DNA of 64,000 bases from Clostridium beijerinckii (GTDB lineage: Bacteria > Bacillota > Clostridia > Clostridiales > Clostridiaceae): contig NZ_CP144906.1 in assembly GCF_036699995.1 (NCBI RefSeq), forward strand, positions 1,178,001 to 1,242,000. The letters are read 5' to 3'. A program made the position numbers and the translations under genes. Below are positions 53,576-62,210 of the stretch, piece after piece; the first letter of the stretch is position 1; each line of letters begins with the position of its first letter. The notes beneath the pieces are model-generated. The model made no database searches. It saw only the letters and a list, made by a program, of their open reading frames with translations, and was not told the DNA's origin.

Positions 53576-53639
53576 TATAATTCACAAAGATTAAAGTATA
53601 AGTATATCTTTTGGTTTGGGTATCTATAGATATCACAAT

Positions 53640-54005
53640 CATAAACTATACTTAAACTATGAAATATATTCCAATTAGAAATGAGTAATATACTTTTGTG
53701 GAATGTTTCATTGGTAATTTTGATGGATGTGATTCTTTGGCTATAAGTTGTTCCAAATGTGCTAGTTCAAAAAGTGAGAATCGAAAAGTGATGCTCCAAA
53801 TTTTATATTTGGTTCGCAGAACTTTCCCTGTGGGCATTTCACATTTCGTTATTCGAACTTTCTCTGTGAGCGCTTGTTCTTTGAAGCTAGCACTTTGGGT
53901 GCAACTTTATAGCATTAGAATCACCTATCAGAATTACCTAGAAACTGGAACAAAAGTATGTTATTCATTTCGGCGAGTTATATGCATAAGTTCATGTCTT
54001 AGTTT
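53640..54005. repeat. Long palindromic element, looser
   Basis: GAAATGAGTAATATACTTTT (53678-53697) faces AAAAGTATGTTATTCATTTC (53952-53971), and the outer parts AAACTATACTTAAACTA and TAGTTTGGATA are only loosely paired. The centre carries repeats of TTCGCAGAACTTTCCCTGTG and TTCGAACTTTCTCTGTG type. Confidence 0.6.
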
Positions 54006-54179
54006 GGATACCTATATACAGTACTAGAAACAATAGAACGACTGTCCTTCCAGTAGCGGCGTGTATCCTCATTAATATAATCTATTTTTTAGGAATAAAA
54101 TATTTAAAATAACAAAAGATAAACTTAAAGAATACTTTTTGTAAATAAGGTAGATTTGTTATAATATGGAGGAACAATA

Positions 54180-54713
54180 ATGCGTAAAATAATAATCCGT
54201 TTGATAACGTTTGCAGTATTCATAACAGTATTCACAAGTAATTTAGCATATGCACAAATTCCGAGTGTACCTCAGCCTTATGGTCCTAAAATATCTAATT
54301 TACAGAATAAGGAAGATATTATTAACAGCTTAAATCAAATTAAAGTTATACGGGCAAATTTAACTGTATATAATATAAAACCAGATACACCAGTTGATGA
54401 CTTGAAGAAGTTTGATGTTGAGATACAGCGTTACATTGAGCAGCTTAGAATTATTAGGACTAATTTGGTAAATCATGCTGATAAATATTCAAATTCAATT
54501 TCTGACGTGTTTTTTGCAGAACAAATTGTAATTATAGCTACTTGCTATATTGTAAGTTTAAAGCACCAACAACTCTTAGTAAGAGCAATAGAAAACAATG
54601 TGCCAGAAGCTTCAACATTATTTTATTCAACATATATGATACCAATATATTATTACCTTACATTAGGTGATGAACAAATAGCTTATACTCAAACATATAC
54701 AGTAATCTCTTAA
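54180..54713 (+). CDS. Exported protein, unknown
   Basis: 177 residues. A signal peptide (RKIIIRLITFAVFITVFTS) ends near AYA-QIP, so a soluble exported protein of about 150 residues is expected. It is mainly helical (DLKKFDVEIQRYIEQLRIIR) with a hydrophobic stretch (AEQIVIIATCYIVSLKH). ATGGAGG precedes the ATG. I do not recognise the family. The 3' end (TATACAGTAATCTCTTAA) is part of a 32-bp segment repeated 64 bases further on. Confidence 0.65.
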   Translation: MRKIIIRLITFAVFITVFTSNLAYAQIPSVPQPYGPKISNLQNKEDIINSLNQIKVIRANLTVYNIKPDTPVDDLKKFDVEIQRYIEQLRIIRTNLVNHADKYSNSISDVFFAEQIVIIATCYIVSLKHQQLLVRAIENNVPEASTLFYSTYMIPIYYYLTLGDEQIAYTQTYTVIS

Positions 54714-54788
54714 TAAATTTAAATTCATGAAACGAATTAAGCAAAACAACATTTTTACATATACAGTAATCTCTTAATAAATTTAAAT
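54693..54788. repeat. 32-bp direct repeat spanning a stop codon
   Basis: ACATATACAGTAATCTCTTA plus ATAAATTTAAAT occurs at 54693-54724, covering the end of the exported protein gene, and again at 54757-54788. The two are identical and exactly 64 bases apart. Confidence 0.9.
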
Positions 54789-54909
54789 ATATATTGCAAC
54801 TCACAATGCACAATTTACAATGCACAGCTCACAATGCATAATTACGGCTAAAATTCTTTCGATATGTTTAGAATTATGGTGTAGAATTATTTTATGACAT
54901 ATATATGTT
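54787..54909. repeat. TTGCAA-ended dispersed repeat, inverted copy
   Basis: Starts ATATATATTGCAACTCACAA and ends ATGACATATATATGTT. The marker appears as its complement, GGCTAAAATTCTTTCGATA. It has extra units of the GCACAATTTACAAT type. Confidence 0.65.
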
Positions 54910-55007
54910 ATGATGAGAAAAAAATTAAGAGCTTTGGAATAGATAGCATTATATAAGAAGAGATTTTGTTGAAATAATGGAAAATAAAATAAAAAGCAAA
55001 AGAAGCC

Positions 55008-55042
55008 AAGTTTTAAATATTAGAGCTTGGCTTCTTTTTTTA
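55008..55042. terminator. Bidirectional terminator
   Basis: AGAAGCCAAG and CTTGGCTTCT pair around a 15-base loop with TTTTTTT on the + side and CTTTTGCTTTTTA on the - side. Confidence 0.85.
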
Positions 55043-55055
55043 TAACTTAATGTAA

Positions 55056-55667
55056 TTAATTTGCATACTTAATAGTAGATAAGTCTGATGCATGTTCATA
55101 TTCTATTGTTTCATTATTATATAGGAATTTTACACCATCAATCCATTCACCTTTAGATTTGTTATTTGATTGAAGAAAATTTTCAATCAAAGTATTAGCT
55201 GTAACTGAACCACCAGTTGATCCTTGGAATTTTGGAACCCATTTTTTATTATTTGAGTCAGTCAAGTTTATAGTGGCAACTTTTTTACCGTTAACAGTAT
55301 TTATAGATTTAACTTCAATTGGTAAACTATCAAATTTCTTCTCTGATACAGCTTTTGCTAATTCTTTTAGCTTGTCCTGTAGAACGGAATTTTCATTTAC
55401 TTCAATAGTACCTGATTCATTTGGTTCTAAAGAGTTATCATCTATACTATATATAGAAAGTTTTACCTTATTTACTTTTTTTGCATCGTTGGTAGTTTCA
55501 TTAGCTTTTTTACTATCAGCATTAGAAGAGCCATTGTCGTCTTTGTTTTGCTCTACAGTAGTAGTGTTATTATCACTAGGCTTAGGGGAATCACTAGGCT
55601 TTGTGCTACAAGAAACCATTACAGTACTTAACATTAAAACTGTAGCTATAATTAACTTTCTAGTCAT
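55056..55667 (-). CDS. Lipoprotein with GerMN-like domain
   Basis: 203 residues. The lipobox VMVSC (C20) follows a good signal; a Ser/Asn/Lys/Asp-rich linker covers residues 22-66. The folded part (KVKLSIYSIDDNSLEPNES, VATINLTDSNNKKW, GGSVTANTLIENFLQ, DGVKFLYNNETIE) has the order seen in GerMN-domain (sporulation/spore germination) proteins, which bind the cell wall or partners near it, but the match is loose. AGGAGG precedes the ATG. Monocistronic. Confidence 0.65.
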   Translation of the reverse strand: MTRKLIIATVLMLSTVMVSCSTKPSDSPKPSDNNTTTVEQNKDDNGSSNADSKKANETTNDAKKVNKVKLSIYSIDDNSLEPNESGTIEVNENSVLQDKLKELAKAVSEKKFDSLPIEVKSINTVNGKKVATINLTDSNNKKWVPKFQGSTGGSVTANTLIENFLQSNNKSKGEWIDGVKFLYNNETIEYEHASDLSTIKYAN

Positions 55668-55790
55668 GATATGTACACCTCCTATGTTTAAAAATTAATA
55701 TTATAGATAATATTAACTGATTTAATTAATTATATCATAGGAAATTGCTAATTAAAAGCGCACTCTCAACTGGAAAAAATTGAAAAAAAT

Positions 55791-55833
55791 TTGACAATGT
55801 ATTTTGAGTATAGTATATTTTGATTATCAAACT
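55791..55833 (+). promoter_or_regulatory. fab promoter with FabT-type operator
   Basis: TTGACA (55791-55796), 17 bases, TATATT (55814-55819). The palindrome TTTGATTATCAAA (55819-55831) overlaps the -10 and start and is the consensus core known for streptococcal FabT sites; TTTGATTTTAAA follows as a second, weaker half. It suggests control by the MarR-type protein encoded at 56316. Confidence 0.8.
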
Positions 55834-55897
55834 ATTTGATTTTAAAACTTTTCGCACCATTTATTTTTTATATAAAATAATTATTTATGTTGCAATT

Positions 55898-55975
55898 GAG
55901 TTTCTACATTAATTATCTTAATTGAGCAGTTGGCTTACTAGAATTTTAAATGTAAGTTTATTATTGTAACATATG
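55898..55975. repeat. 78-bp conserved block, copy 2
   Basis: GAGTTTCTACATTAATTA, TCTTAATTGAGCAGTTGG, CTTACTAGAATTTTAAATG and TTATTATTGTAACATATG in order. CTACATT can pair with AAATGTAA, and the centre TCTTA with TAGAA in part. It lies in the untranslated leader of the fab operon. Confidence 0.8.
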
Positions 55976-56315
55976 TATTTAATAGTTTTTGTTATAAAGA
56001 AAATTAAGGTATCTTAAAGATAAGACATATTAAGAAAATATAAAGTAAATATGTTTGTCTATATATTTGTCTCAAGTAAGGTAAAACTTTTCATGTGGTA
56101 TTTTACATTCCATATGAATTAGGCGGAGTCAGTCTTAGGACAAAATATCATCGCGTCTTTTACTTATTATTTTATTTATATGTCTAATTGGTCAATAGAT
56201 TGTTTATTTGGTATGATATTTAAAATTTTCATTACCAAATTTTTCATTTTATAAACACTGAATATAATTTTTGTTAGAAGATATTTTTGGATGCCAAAAT
56301 GGAGAGTGCAGATAA

Positions 56316-56765
56316 ATGGATAAATCAACAAAACTGATTAACGAGCTTTTGGTGCAGTTATTTAATGATGTCTTACAAATTGAGGAGCAAAGTTTAAAGA
56401 ATGGTGTACTTTCAGATCTTTCAATAACAGAAATTCATACTATAGAATCCATTGGTATGTACAGTGAAAGAACAATGTCAGAGGTAGCGCAGAAATTAAA
56501 AATTACAGTAAGTACTTTAACAACTGCTATCAATAAATTAATTAAAAAAGGATATGTAGAAAGAAACAGGATAGAAACAGACAGAAGAGTTGTCCTTATT
56601 AAATTAACTAGAAAAGGAAAGTTAGCATTCAGAATCCATCAGAGATTTCATGGAGAAATGATAAATAATGCAATAGAAGGATTAACGTTAGAAGAAGAAG
56701 AAGTTTTAATTTCTTCTTTAAATAAAATAAATAACTTTTTTAAGGAAAAATATGAATTAGTATAA
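56316..56765 (+). CDS. fabT: MarR-family fatty-acid regulator (FabT-like)
   Basis: 149 residues. Helical dimer ends flank a winged helix (SITEIHTIESIGMYSERTMS, LKITVSTLTTAINKLIKKGY, and the wing RNRIETDRRVVLIKLTRKG). A MarR gene in front of fabH is the FabT arrangement of streptococci and clostridia, and the FabT-type palindrome lies over the promoter upstream, so it probably represses the cluster when long-chain acyl-ACP is abundant. The ATG shares weak spacing with GGAGAG. The downstream fabH follows after 14 bases. Confidence 0.85.
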   Translation: MDKSTKLINELLVQLFNDVLQIEEQSLKNGVLSDLSITEIHTIESIGMYSERTMSEVAQKLKITVSTLTTAINKLIKKGYVERNRIETDRRVVLIKLTRKGKLAFRIHQRFHGEMINNAIEGLTLEEEEVLISSLNKINNFFKEKYELV

Positions 56766-56779
56766 TGAAGGAGAAAAAT

Positions 56780-57751
56780 ATGAGTAATATTAAAATTGCT
56801 GGAATTGGAGCATATCTTCCATCTCTAGTAGTTACTAATGATAGAATAAGTGAATTCGTTGAAACAAGTGATGAATGGATAGTGCAAAGAACAGGTATGA
56901 GAGAAAGAAGAATCTCAGAAGGAGAAAATACATCTGATATCTCAACAAAAGCAGCTAAACTTGCGCTTGAAAGAGCTGGTATTGATGCAAAAGATTTAGA
57001 ACTTATTATTGTTGCTACAATTAGTCCAGATATGTTTATACCATCAGTTGCATGTCTAGTTCAAAGTAATTTAGATGCAAGCAAGGCAGCTTGTTTTGAT
57101 ATAAGTGTTGCATGTTCAGGATTTGTATACGGCTTGGAGACAGCTAAAGCTTTAATGATGTCTATGAACTATAAAAATGCATTAGTAGTTGGAGCTGAAG
57201 TTCTTTCAAAAGTAACAGATTGGACAGACAGAAGCACTTGTATTTTATTTGGAGATGGTGCTGGTGCTGCTGTACTTAAGAGGGATGAAGCACCAGGAAT
57301 AATTAAATCATATTTAAGAGCGGATGGGAAAAAGGGGGAAGCACTTACTATAGGTGCTACTGATTTTGATACTCCTTTTTCAAAAGAAAAAAAATTAGCT
57401 AAAAGAACTATCGATATGAATGGTAGAGAAATACTTAGATTTGCAGTATCTGCAATAGAAGAAGCCGTTACTGAAGTTATGAAAGATACTAATGTCTCAT
57501 TTGATGATATTAAATATATAGTACCTCACCAAGCAAATTATAGAATTATAAAATTAGCAGCAGAAAAATTAAAATTAAGCGAAGATAAGTTTTATTTAAA
57601 CTTAGAAAAGGTAGGAAATACATCAGCTGCAACAGTGCCTATAGCTTTAAATGAAATGTATGAAAAAGGCTTACTAAATAAAGGTGATAAAATTATTCTT
57701 GTCGCATTTGGTGGTGGGTTAACTTATGCAGCAACATTACTTGAGTGGTAA
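56780..57751 (+). CDS. fabH: Beta-ketoacyl-ACP synthase III
   Basis: 323 residues from the ATG at 56780 (AAGGAG 6 bases upstream); an in-frame ATG at 56765 overlaps the fabT stop and lacks a site. The catalytic Cys lies in SVACSGFVYGLE, the His in IVPHQANYRI and the Asn in KVGNTSAATVPI. TSDEWIVQRTGMRERR is the CoA-binding start. It condenses acetyl-CoA with malonyl-ACP to start each fatty acid. The length is normal. Confidence 0.96.
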   Translation: MSNIKIAGIGAYLPSLVVTNDRISEFVETSDEWIVQRTGMRERRISEGENTSDISTKAAKLALERAGIDAKDLELIIVATISPDMFIPSVACLVQSNLDASKAACFDISVACSGFVYGLETAKALMMSMNYKNALVVGAEVLSKVTDWTDRSTCILFGDGAGAAVLKRDEAPGIIKSYLRADGKKGEALTIGATDFDTPFSKEKKLAKRTIDMNGREILRFAVSAIEEAVTEVMKDTNVSFDDIKYIVPHQANYRIIKLAAEKLKLSEDKFYLNLEKVGNTSAATVPIALNEMYEKGLLNKGDKIILVAFGGGLTYAATLLEW

Positions 57752-58105
57752 TTAAAAATAATAGTTAAATAAGCTTTTATTATTTAACTTTAAAATATAT
57801 TTATCTATAAAAATGGAATGGGTATGGAAATAAATATCATGTCATTTGAGATTAGAAATAATACAAGATGCAATTTAATACTTATAAAAAAACCAATGTA
57901 TAAACGTTGGAGAATATGAACTTATTTTTAACTTTTTAGTAATCTCATTGATAAAAATATGCTATAATAGTAAAATTACTTATCATAATAGGCAAAATGG
58001 CTATTATACATAGATAAGATTAAAATACAGGAAGTTCCATTATTATAGTAAGAGATAGTACATTAAGCGATATTTTGTGATTGGTAATGGTAGGAGGAAT
58101 ATGTT
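57752..58105. other. Gap between fabH and fabK
   Basis: 354 bases. A weak hairpin (AGTTAAATAA/TTATTTAACT, 57763-57789) could end part of the fabT-fabH transcript, and TGCTATAAT (57960-57968) is an extended -10 that may restart it. No acpP reading frame exists here. Confidence 0.55.
57960..57968 (+). promoter_or_regulatory. Extended -10 promoter before fabK
   Basis: TGCTATAAT is a TGn-extended -10; a good -35 is not seen (TAATCT at best). It could drive fabK onward. Confidence 0.4.
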
Positions 58106-59047
58106 GTGGAAAAAAATAGAGTATGTGACCTGTTAAAAATAGAATATCCTATATTTCAAGGTGCTATGGCAAGAATTGCAGATGCATCTTTAGCTTCAGC
58201 GGTAAGTGAGGCTGGTGGACTTGGAATAATAACTGGGGCAGCGCCAACTGAATGGGTAAGGGAACAGATAAAGAAAACAAAGGAATTAACTAATAAGCCA
58301 TTCGGTGTAAATATAATGTTAATGGCAGAAAATGCTGAGGAAATAGCAGAATTGGTATGTGAAGAAGGCGTGTCTGTTGTTACAACTGGTGCAGGAAGCC
58401 CAGGAAAGTATATGGAAAAGTGGAAAGCTCATGGAATAAAGGTTATACCAGTAGTAGCTTCTGTAGCATTAGCTAAGAGAATGGAAAAGTCAGGAGCTGA
58501 TGCAATTATTGCAGAAGGTACTGAATCAGGTGGGCATGTAGGTCAGTTAACAACTATGACATTAGTACCACAAGTTGTTGATGCTGTAAGCGTACCAGTT
58601 ATAGCAGCTGGAGGAATAGGTGATGGTAGAGGAGTAGCTGCATCATTTATGCTAGGCGCTGAAGGAATTCAAGTTGGAACAAGATTCTTAGTGGCAAAAG
58701 AATGTACAATACATCAAAATTATAAAGATAAAGTATTAAAAGCCAATGATATAGATACAGAAGTGACAGGAAGACCAACAGGTCACCCAGTTAGAGTTCT
58801 AAGAAATAAGCTTGCAAGAACTTATCTTAAGTTAGAGAAAGAAGGAGCATCTGCTGAAGAGTTAGAAAAGCTTGGAGTTGGTGCGCTTAAAAAGGCTGTT
58901 GTAGACGGTGATGTGGATAATGGATCACTTATGTCAGGTCAAATAGCAGGACTTATTTGCAAGGAACAATCATGTAAGGAAATGATTGAGGAATTATTTA
59001 CAGAAGCAAATGAAATATTTAAGCGTTTTGGAGGGAATCATGAATAG
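58106..59047 (+). CDS. fabK: Enoyl-ACP reductase II
   Basis: 313 residues, FMN-dependent TIM barrel. IEYPIFQGAMARIADASLAS begins the protein, GVNIMLM and VVTTGAGSPGKY continue it, and EGTESGGHVGQLTTMTLVPQ with AAGGIGDGRGVAASFMLGAE is the flavin phosphate site. FabK replaces FabI in many Firmicutes and makes them resistant to triclosan. The start is GTG with GGAGG 10 bases upstream. It overlaps fabD by 8 bases, and a 2-nitropropane dioxygenase label sometimes given to such proteins is less likely in this context. Confidence 0.93.
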   Translation: MEKNRVCDLLKIEYPIFQGAMARIADASLASAVSEAGGLGIITGAAPTEWVREQIKKTKELTNKPFGVNIMLMAENAEEIAELVCEEGVSVVTTGAGSPGKYMEKWKAHGIKVIPVVASVALAKRMEKSGADAIIAEGTESGGHVGQLTTMTLVPQVVDAVSVPVIAAGGIGDGRGVAASFMLGAEGIQVGTRFLVAKECTIHQNYKDKVLKANDIDTEVTGRPTGHPVRVLRNKLARTYLKLEKEGASAEELEKLGVGALKKAVVDGDVDNGSLMSGQIAGLICKEQSCKEMIEELFTEANEIFKRFGGNHE

Positions 59048-59984
59048 TAGTAAAACTGCATTTCTTTTTCCAGGCCAAGGAGTTCAAACTATTGGAATGG
59101 CAAAAGAACTTTGCGAGAATATACCAGAATGTAAAGAAATATTAGATCGTAGTGAAGAAATTTTAAATATGCCTATCAAGAAAATGATGTTCGAAGGGCC
59201 AGAAGAAATTTTAACAGCAACAGAAAATGCACAACCAACAATCCTTGTTGCATCACTTATAGCGTTAAAAGCATTAGAGATAAATGGTATTGAAGCAGAT
59301 TATGCAGCAGGCCTTAGCTTAGGAGAATATGCAGCGCTAATATACGGGGGAGCACTTTCTTTAGAAGAGGGATTACTTCTCATAAAAGAAAGAGGAAGAA
59401 TAATGGGTAGTGCGCTACCAGAAGGCCTTGGAAAAATGGCTGCTGTGTTAAAATTAAATGATGAAAAGATACAAGAGTTATTAACTAGAGCAGGTGAATT
59501 TGGAATAGTTGAAGGGGCTAACTTTAACTGCCCAGGTCAAGTAGTTATTTCAGGAGAAAACAAAGCAATAGATGAAGCTGTAAAAATTGCAAAAGAATTA
59601 GGAGGCCTTGGAATTCCGCTAAAGGTTAGTGGACCATTTCATAGTTCCCTTCTTGAGCCTGCAAGTGAAGAATTCTTTAATACTATAAAAAATGTTGATA
59701 TTAAAGAACTTAATAAAGTAGTTTATTCAAATGTTAAAGGGCTTCCTTATGAAAAAGAAGATGATGTTAAAGAATTATTAAAGAGACATATAAGAACATC
59801 AGTCCTTTTTGAAAAGACTATAAATCATATGATAGATAGCGGCGTAGATACATTTATAGAAGTAGGTCCTGGAAAAGCACTTAGAGGATTTGTTAAGAAA
59901 ATAAATAAGAGTGCAAGTCTTTTAAATGTTGAGGATATGGATTCATTGAAAAATACAATTGATAAAATTAAAAGCAATCTTTAA
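59040..59984 (+). CDS. fabD: Malonyl-CoA:ACP transacylase
   Basis: 314 residues from the ATG at 59040 with GGAGGG 4 bases upstream, overlapping the fabK stop; a longer frame from 58986 lacks a site. FLFPGQGVQTIGMAKEL starts the protein, GLSLGEYAAL carries the nucleophile Ser, and VSGPFHSSLLEPA the catalytic His. It loads malonyl groups onto ACP. Translational coupling with fabK is expected from the overlap. Confidence 0.96.
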   Translation: MNSSKTAFLFPGQGVQTIGMAKELCENIPECKEILDRSEEILNMPIKKMMFEGPEEILTATENAQPTILVASLIALKALEINGIEADYAAGLSLGEYAALIYGGALSLEEGLLLIKERGRIMGSALPEGLGKMAAVLKLNDEKIQELLTRAGEFGIVEGANFNCPGQVVISGENKAIDEAVKIAKELGGLGIPLKVSGPFHSSLLEPASEEFFNTIKNVDIKELNKVVYSNVKGLPYEKEDDVKELLKRHIRTSVLFEKTINHMIDSGVDTFIEVGPGKALRGFVKKINKSASLLNVEDMDSLKNTIDKIKSNL

Positions 59985-60010
59985 TATATAAATATATATT
60001 TATTAAAGGC

Positions 60011-60087
60011 AAGTCTCTACATTTTTATCTTAACTGACACTTGGTTTACTAAGATTTTTAAATGTAGGCTTGTTATTGTAAAATATA
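60011..60087. repeat. 78-bp conserved block, copy 3
   Basis: AAGTCTCTACATTTTTA, TCTTAACTGACACTTGG, TTTACTAAGATTTTTAAATG and TTGTTATTGTAAAATATAG in order. CTACATTT and AAATGTAG, and ATCTTA and TAAGAT, are complementary, so this copy forms a good two-part hairpin. It lies between fabD and fabG. Confidence 0.8.
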
Positions 60088-60183
60088 GAAATAGTTATTT
60101 AGAATGAGTAGATAGATTATAAATAATTATTAGCAGCTCAGTTATAGGTTAATTGTTTATAACAATAGGAGGTAATTTAATAT

Positions 60184-60924
60184 ATGCTAAAAGGAAAATG
60201 TGCGATTGTTACAGGCGCATCAAGAGGAATTGGAAAGGCAATAGCTTTAAAGCTTGCATCTCTTGGAGCTAATATAGTTTTAAATTATAGAAGTAATGAA
60301 AAAGAAGCATTAGAAGTTGAAAATGAAATAAAAGGCATGGGTGTAGAAACTTTATGCGTAAAAGGTGATATATCTAAGTCAGAAGAAGTTGATAATCTTA
60401 TCAATTCTGCCAAAGAAAAATTTGGTACTATAGATATAATGGTAAATAATGCAGGAATCACAAAAGATGCATTAATAATCAGAATGAAAGAAGAAGATTT
60501 TGATAATGTTATTGATGTTAATCTAAAAGGTGTATTTAACTGCTTAAAAGCTATCACTCCAATTATGATGAAACAAAAACATGGAAAGATAATAAATCTT
60601 TCATCAGTAGTTGGAATTACTGGAAATGCAGGTCAAGTAAATTATTCTGCGTCTAAAGCAGGAGTAATTGGAATGACAAAATCATTAGCTAGAGAAGTTG
60701 GTTCAAGAGGAATCACTGTAAATGCAGTAGCACCAGGATATATCGAAACAGATATGACAGAAGCTCTAGCAGATAAATACAAAGAAGAGATGAAGAAGAC
60801 TATACCGCTTAAGAGATTAGGAAAAGCAAGTGATGTAGCAAATGTTGTAGCTTTCCTTGCAAGTGAAAGTGCAGATTATGTTACAGGGCAAGTTATCCAG
60901 GTTGACGGTGGAATGTTAATGTAA
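60184..60924 (+). CDS. fabG: 3-oxoacyl-ACP reductase
   Basis: 246 residues, classical short-chain dehydrogenase. TGASRGIGKAIAL binds NADPH, NNAG is present at residue 90, and Ser-Tyr-Lys are in NLSSVVGITGNAGQVNYSAS with SKAG. It reduces 3-oxoacyl-ACP in each elongation round. AGGAGG precedes the ATG. Its stop codon is one base from an in-frame ATG of fabF, but the true fabF start lies 17 bases on. Confidence 0.95.
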   Translation: MLKGKCAIVTGASRGIGKAIALKLASLGANIVLNYRSNEKEALEVENEIKGMGVETLCVKGDISKSEEVDNLINSAKEKFGTIDIMVNNAGITKDALIIRMKEEDFDNVIDVNLKGVFNCLKAITPIMMKQKHGKIINLSSVVGITGNAGQVNYSASKAGVIGMTKSLAREVGSRGITVNAVAPGYIETDMTEALADKYKEEMKKTIPLKRLGKASDVANVVAFLASESADYVTGQVIQVDGGMLM

Positions 60925-60941
60925 TGGAGGAAGTTTTATTT

Positions 60942-62177
60942 ATGGAAAGAAGAGTAGTAATTACGGGGATGGGAGCTCTGACTCCGATAGGAAATGATGT
61001 AAGTACGTTTTGGGATAATGCAAAAAGCGGAAAGCTAGGAATAGATTATATAACTTTAGTTGATAAAGATTTAGTAGATGTAAAAATAGCAGCAGAAGTT
61101 AAGGGCTTTGATCCAGATACTTTAATAGGAAAGAAAGAAGCAAAGAGATTAGATAGATTCGCACAATTTGCTTTGGTTGCATCTGATGAAGCAATAAAGA
61201 ATTCAGGAATAGATTTAGAAAAAGAAAATCTAGAAAGATTTGGAGTAATGCTTGGATCTGGTATAGGTGGATTTGAAACTATTGAAACTGAATGTACTAA
61301 AATTGCAACTGGAAAATCTAAGAGAGTATCTCCATTTTTCGTTCCTATGACAATAATAAATTTAGGTGCAGGAAATGTAGCTATTAAATATGGATTAAGA
61401 GGACCATGTACATCAGCAGTAACTGCTTGTGCAACAGGAACAAACAATATTGGTGATGCATTTAGAACAATAAAACATGGTTATGCAGATGTAATGCTTG
61501 CAGGTGGAGCAGAAGCACCTATAACTAGACTTGGAGTTACTGGATTCCATAGTATGAAGGCATTAAATTCAGGAAATAACCCAGAAAGAGCTTCTATTCC
61601 TTTCGATAAGGAAAGAGGTGGATTTGTAATGGGAGAAGGTGCAGGAGTTGTAATTCTTGAATCTTTAGAGCATGCTGAAGCTAGAGGTGCAAACATCATA
61701 GCTGAAGTTGTAGGATATGGATCAACTTGTGATGCATATCATATTACATCTCCAGATCCAGAAGGAGCAGGAGCTTCAAGAGCTATGGCTGATGCGTTGC
61801 AAGAGGCAGGAATTAAACCAGAACAAGTTTCTTATATAAATGCTCATGGAACTTCAACAGAATTAAATGATAAATTTGAAACAGCAGCTATTAAAAAGGC
61901 GTTTGGAGAAGATGCATACAAAGTTCCGATATCTTCAACAAAATCTATGACAGGTCATCTTTTAGGAGCAGCAGGAGCAATAGAAGCAATAATATGTGCA
62001 AAGGCTCTTGAAGAAGGATTTATCCCGCCAACAATCGGATATAAAACAAAAGATGAAGAATTAGATTTAGATTATGTGCCTAACGTTGGAAGAAAGCAAG
62101 ATTTAGAATATGCGCTTACTAACTCTTTAGGCTTTGGTGGACATAATGCCACTTTACTTTTGAAAAAGTGGAAATAA
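60942..62177 (+). CDS. fabF: Beta-ketoacyl-ACP synthase II
   Basis: 411 residues from the ATG at 60942, with GGAGG 11 bases upstream; the frame from 60924 would begin inside the fabG stop. The Cys lies in TACATGTNNIGDAF, the two His in INAHGTSTELNDK and SMTGHLLGAAGAIEA. It elongates acyl-ACP with malonyl-ACP. RRVVITGMGALTPIG is the standard N-terminus. Length is normal. Confidence 0.96.
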   Translation: MERRVVITGMGALTPIGNDVSTFWDNAKSGKLGIDYITLVDKDLVDVKIAAEVKGFDPDTLIGKKEAKRLDRFAQFALVASDEAIKNSGIDLEKENLERFGVMLGSGIGGFETIETECTKIATGKSKRVSPFFVPMTIINLGAGNVAIKYGLRGPCTSAVTACATGTNNIGDAFRTIKHGYADVMLAGGAEAPITRLGVTGFHSMKALNSGNNPERASIPFDKERGGFVMGEGAGVVILESLEHAEARGANIIAEVVGYGSTCDAYHITSPDPEGAGASRAMADALQEAGIKPEQVSYINAHGTSTELNDKFETAAIKKAFGEDAYKVPISSTKSMTGHLLGAAGAIEAIICAKALEEGFIPPTIGYKTKDEELDLDYVPNVGRKQDLEYALTNSLGFGGHNATLLLKKWK

Positions 62178-62210
62178 TAAAGATATATTTGGTAAAATAA
62201 AAAGTGTTAC

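Larger units (their letters stand above)
53359..54179. other. Gene-free region of two long palindromes
   Basis: 821 bases with no credible gene. Two palindromic elements fill 53388-53575 and 53640-54005. A possible promoter for the secreted protein at 54180 lies in 54110-54165 (TTTTGTAAATAAGGTAG, TATAATATGGAGG). Confidence 0.6.
54714..55055. other. Intergenic region between convergent genes
   Basis: 342 bases: the second 32-bp repeat, an inverted TTGCAA-ended repeat (54787-54909) and a strong terminator (55008-55042). Nothing else was recognised. Confidence 0.6.
55668..56315. other. fab promoter and long leader
   Basis: 648 bases. The fab promoter and operator lie at 55791-55831. From the predicted start near 55826 the leader runs 490 bases to fabT and contains the second copy of the 78-bp block (55898-55975). 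No terminator was seen in the leader. Confidence 0.6.

Noticed and set aside
53698..54027. Rightward reading frame of 109 residues
   Set aside because: It lies inside a palindromic element, has no ribosome site and no recognisable protein features.
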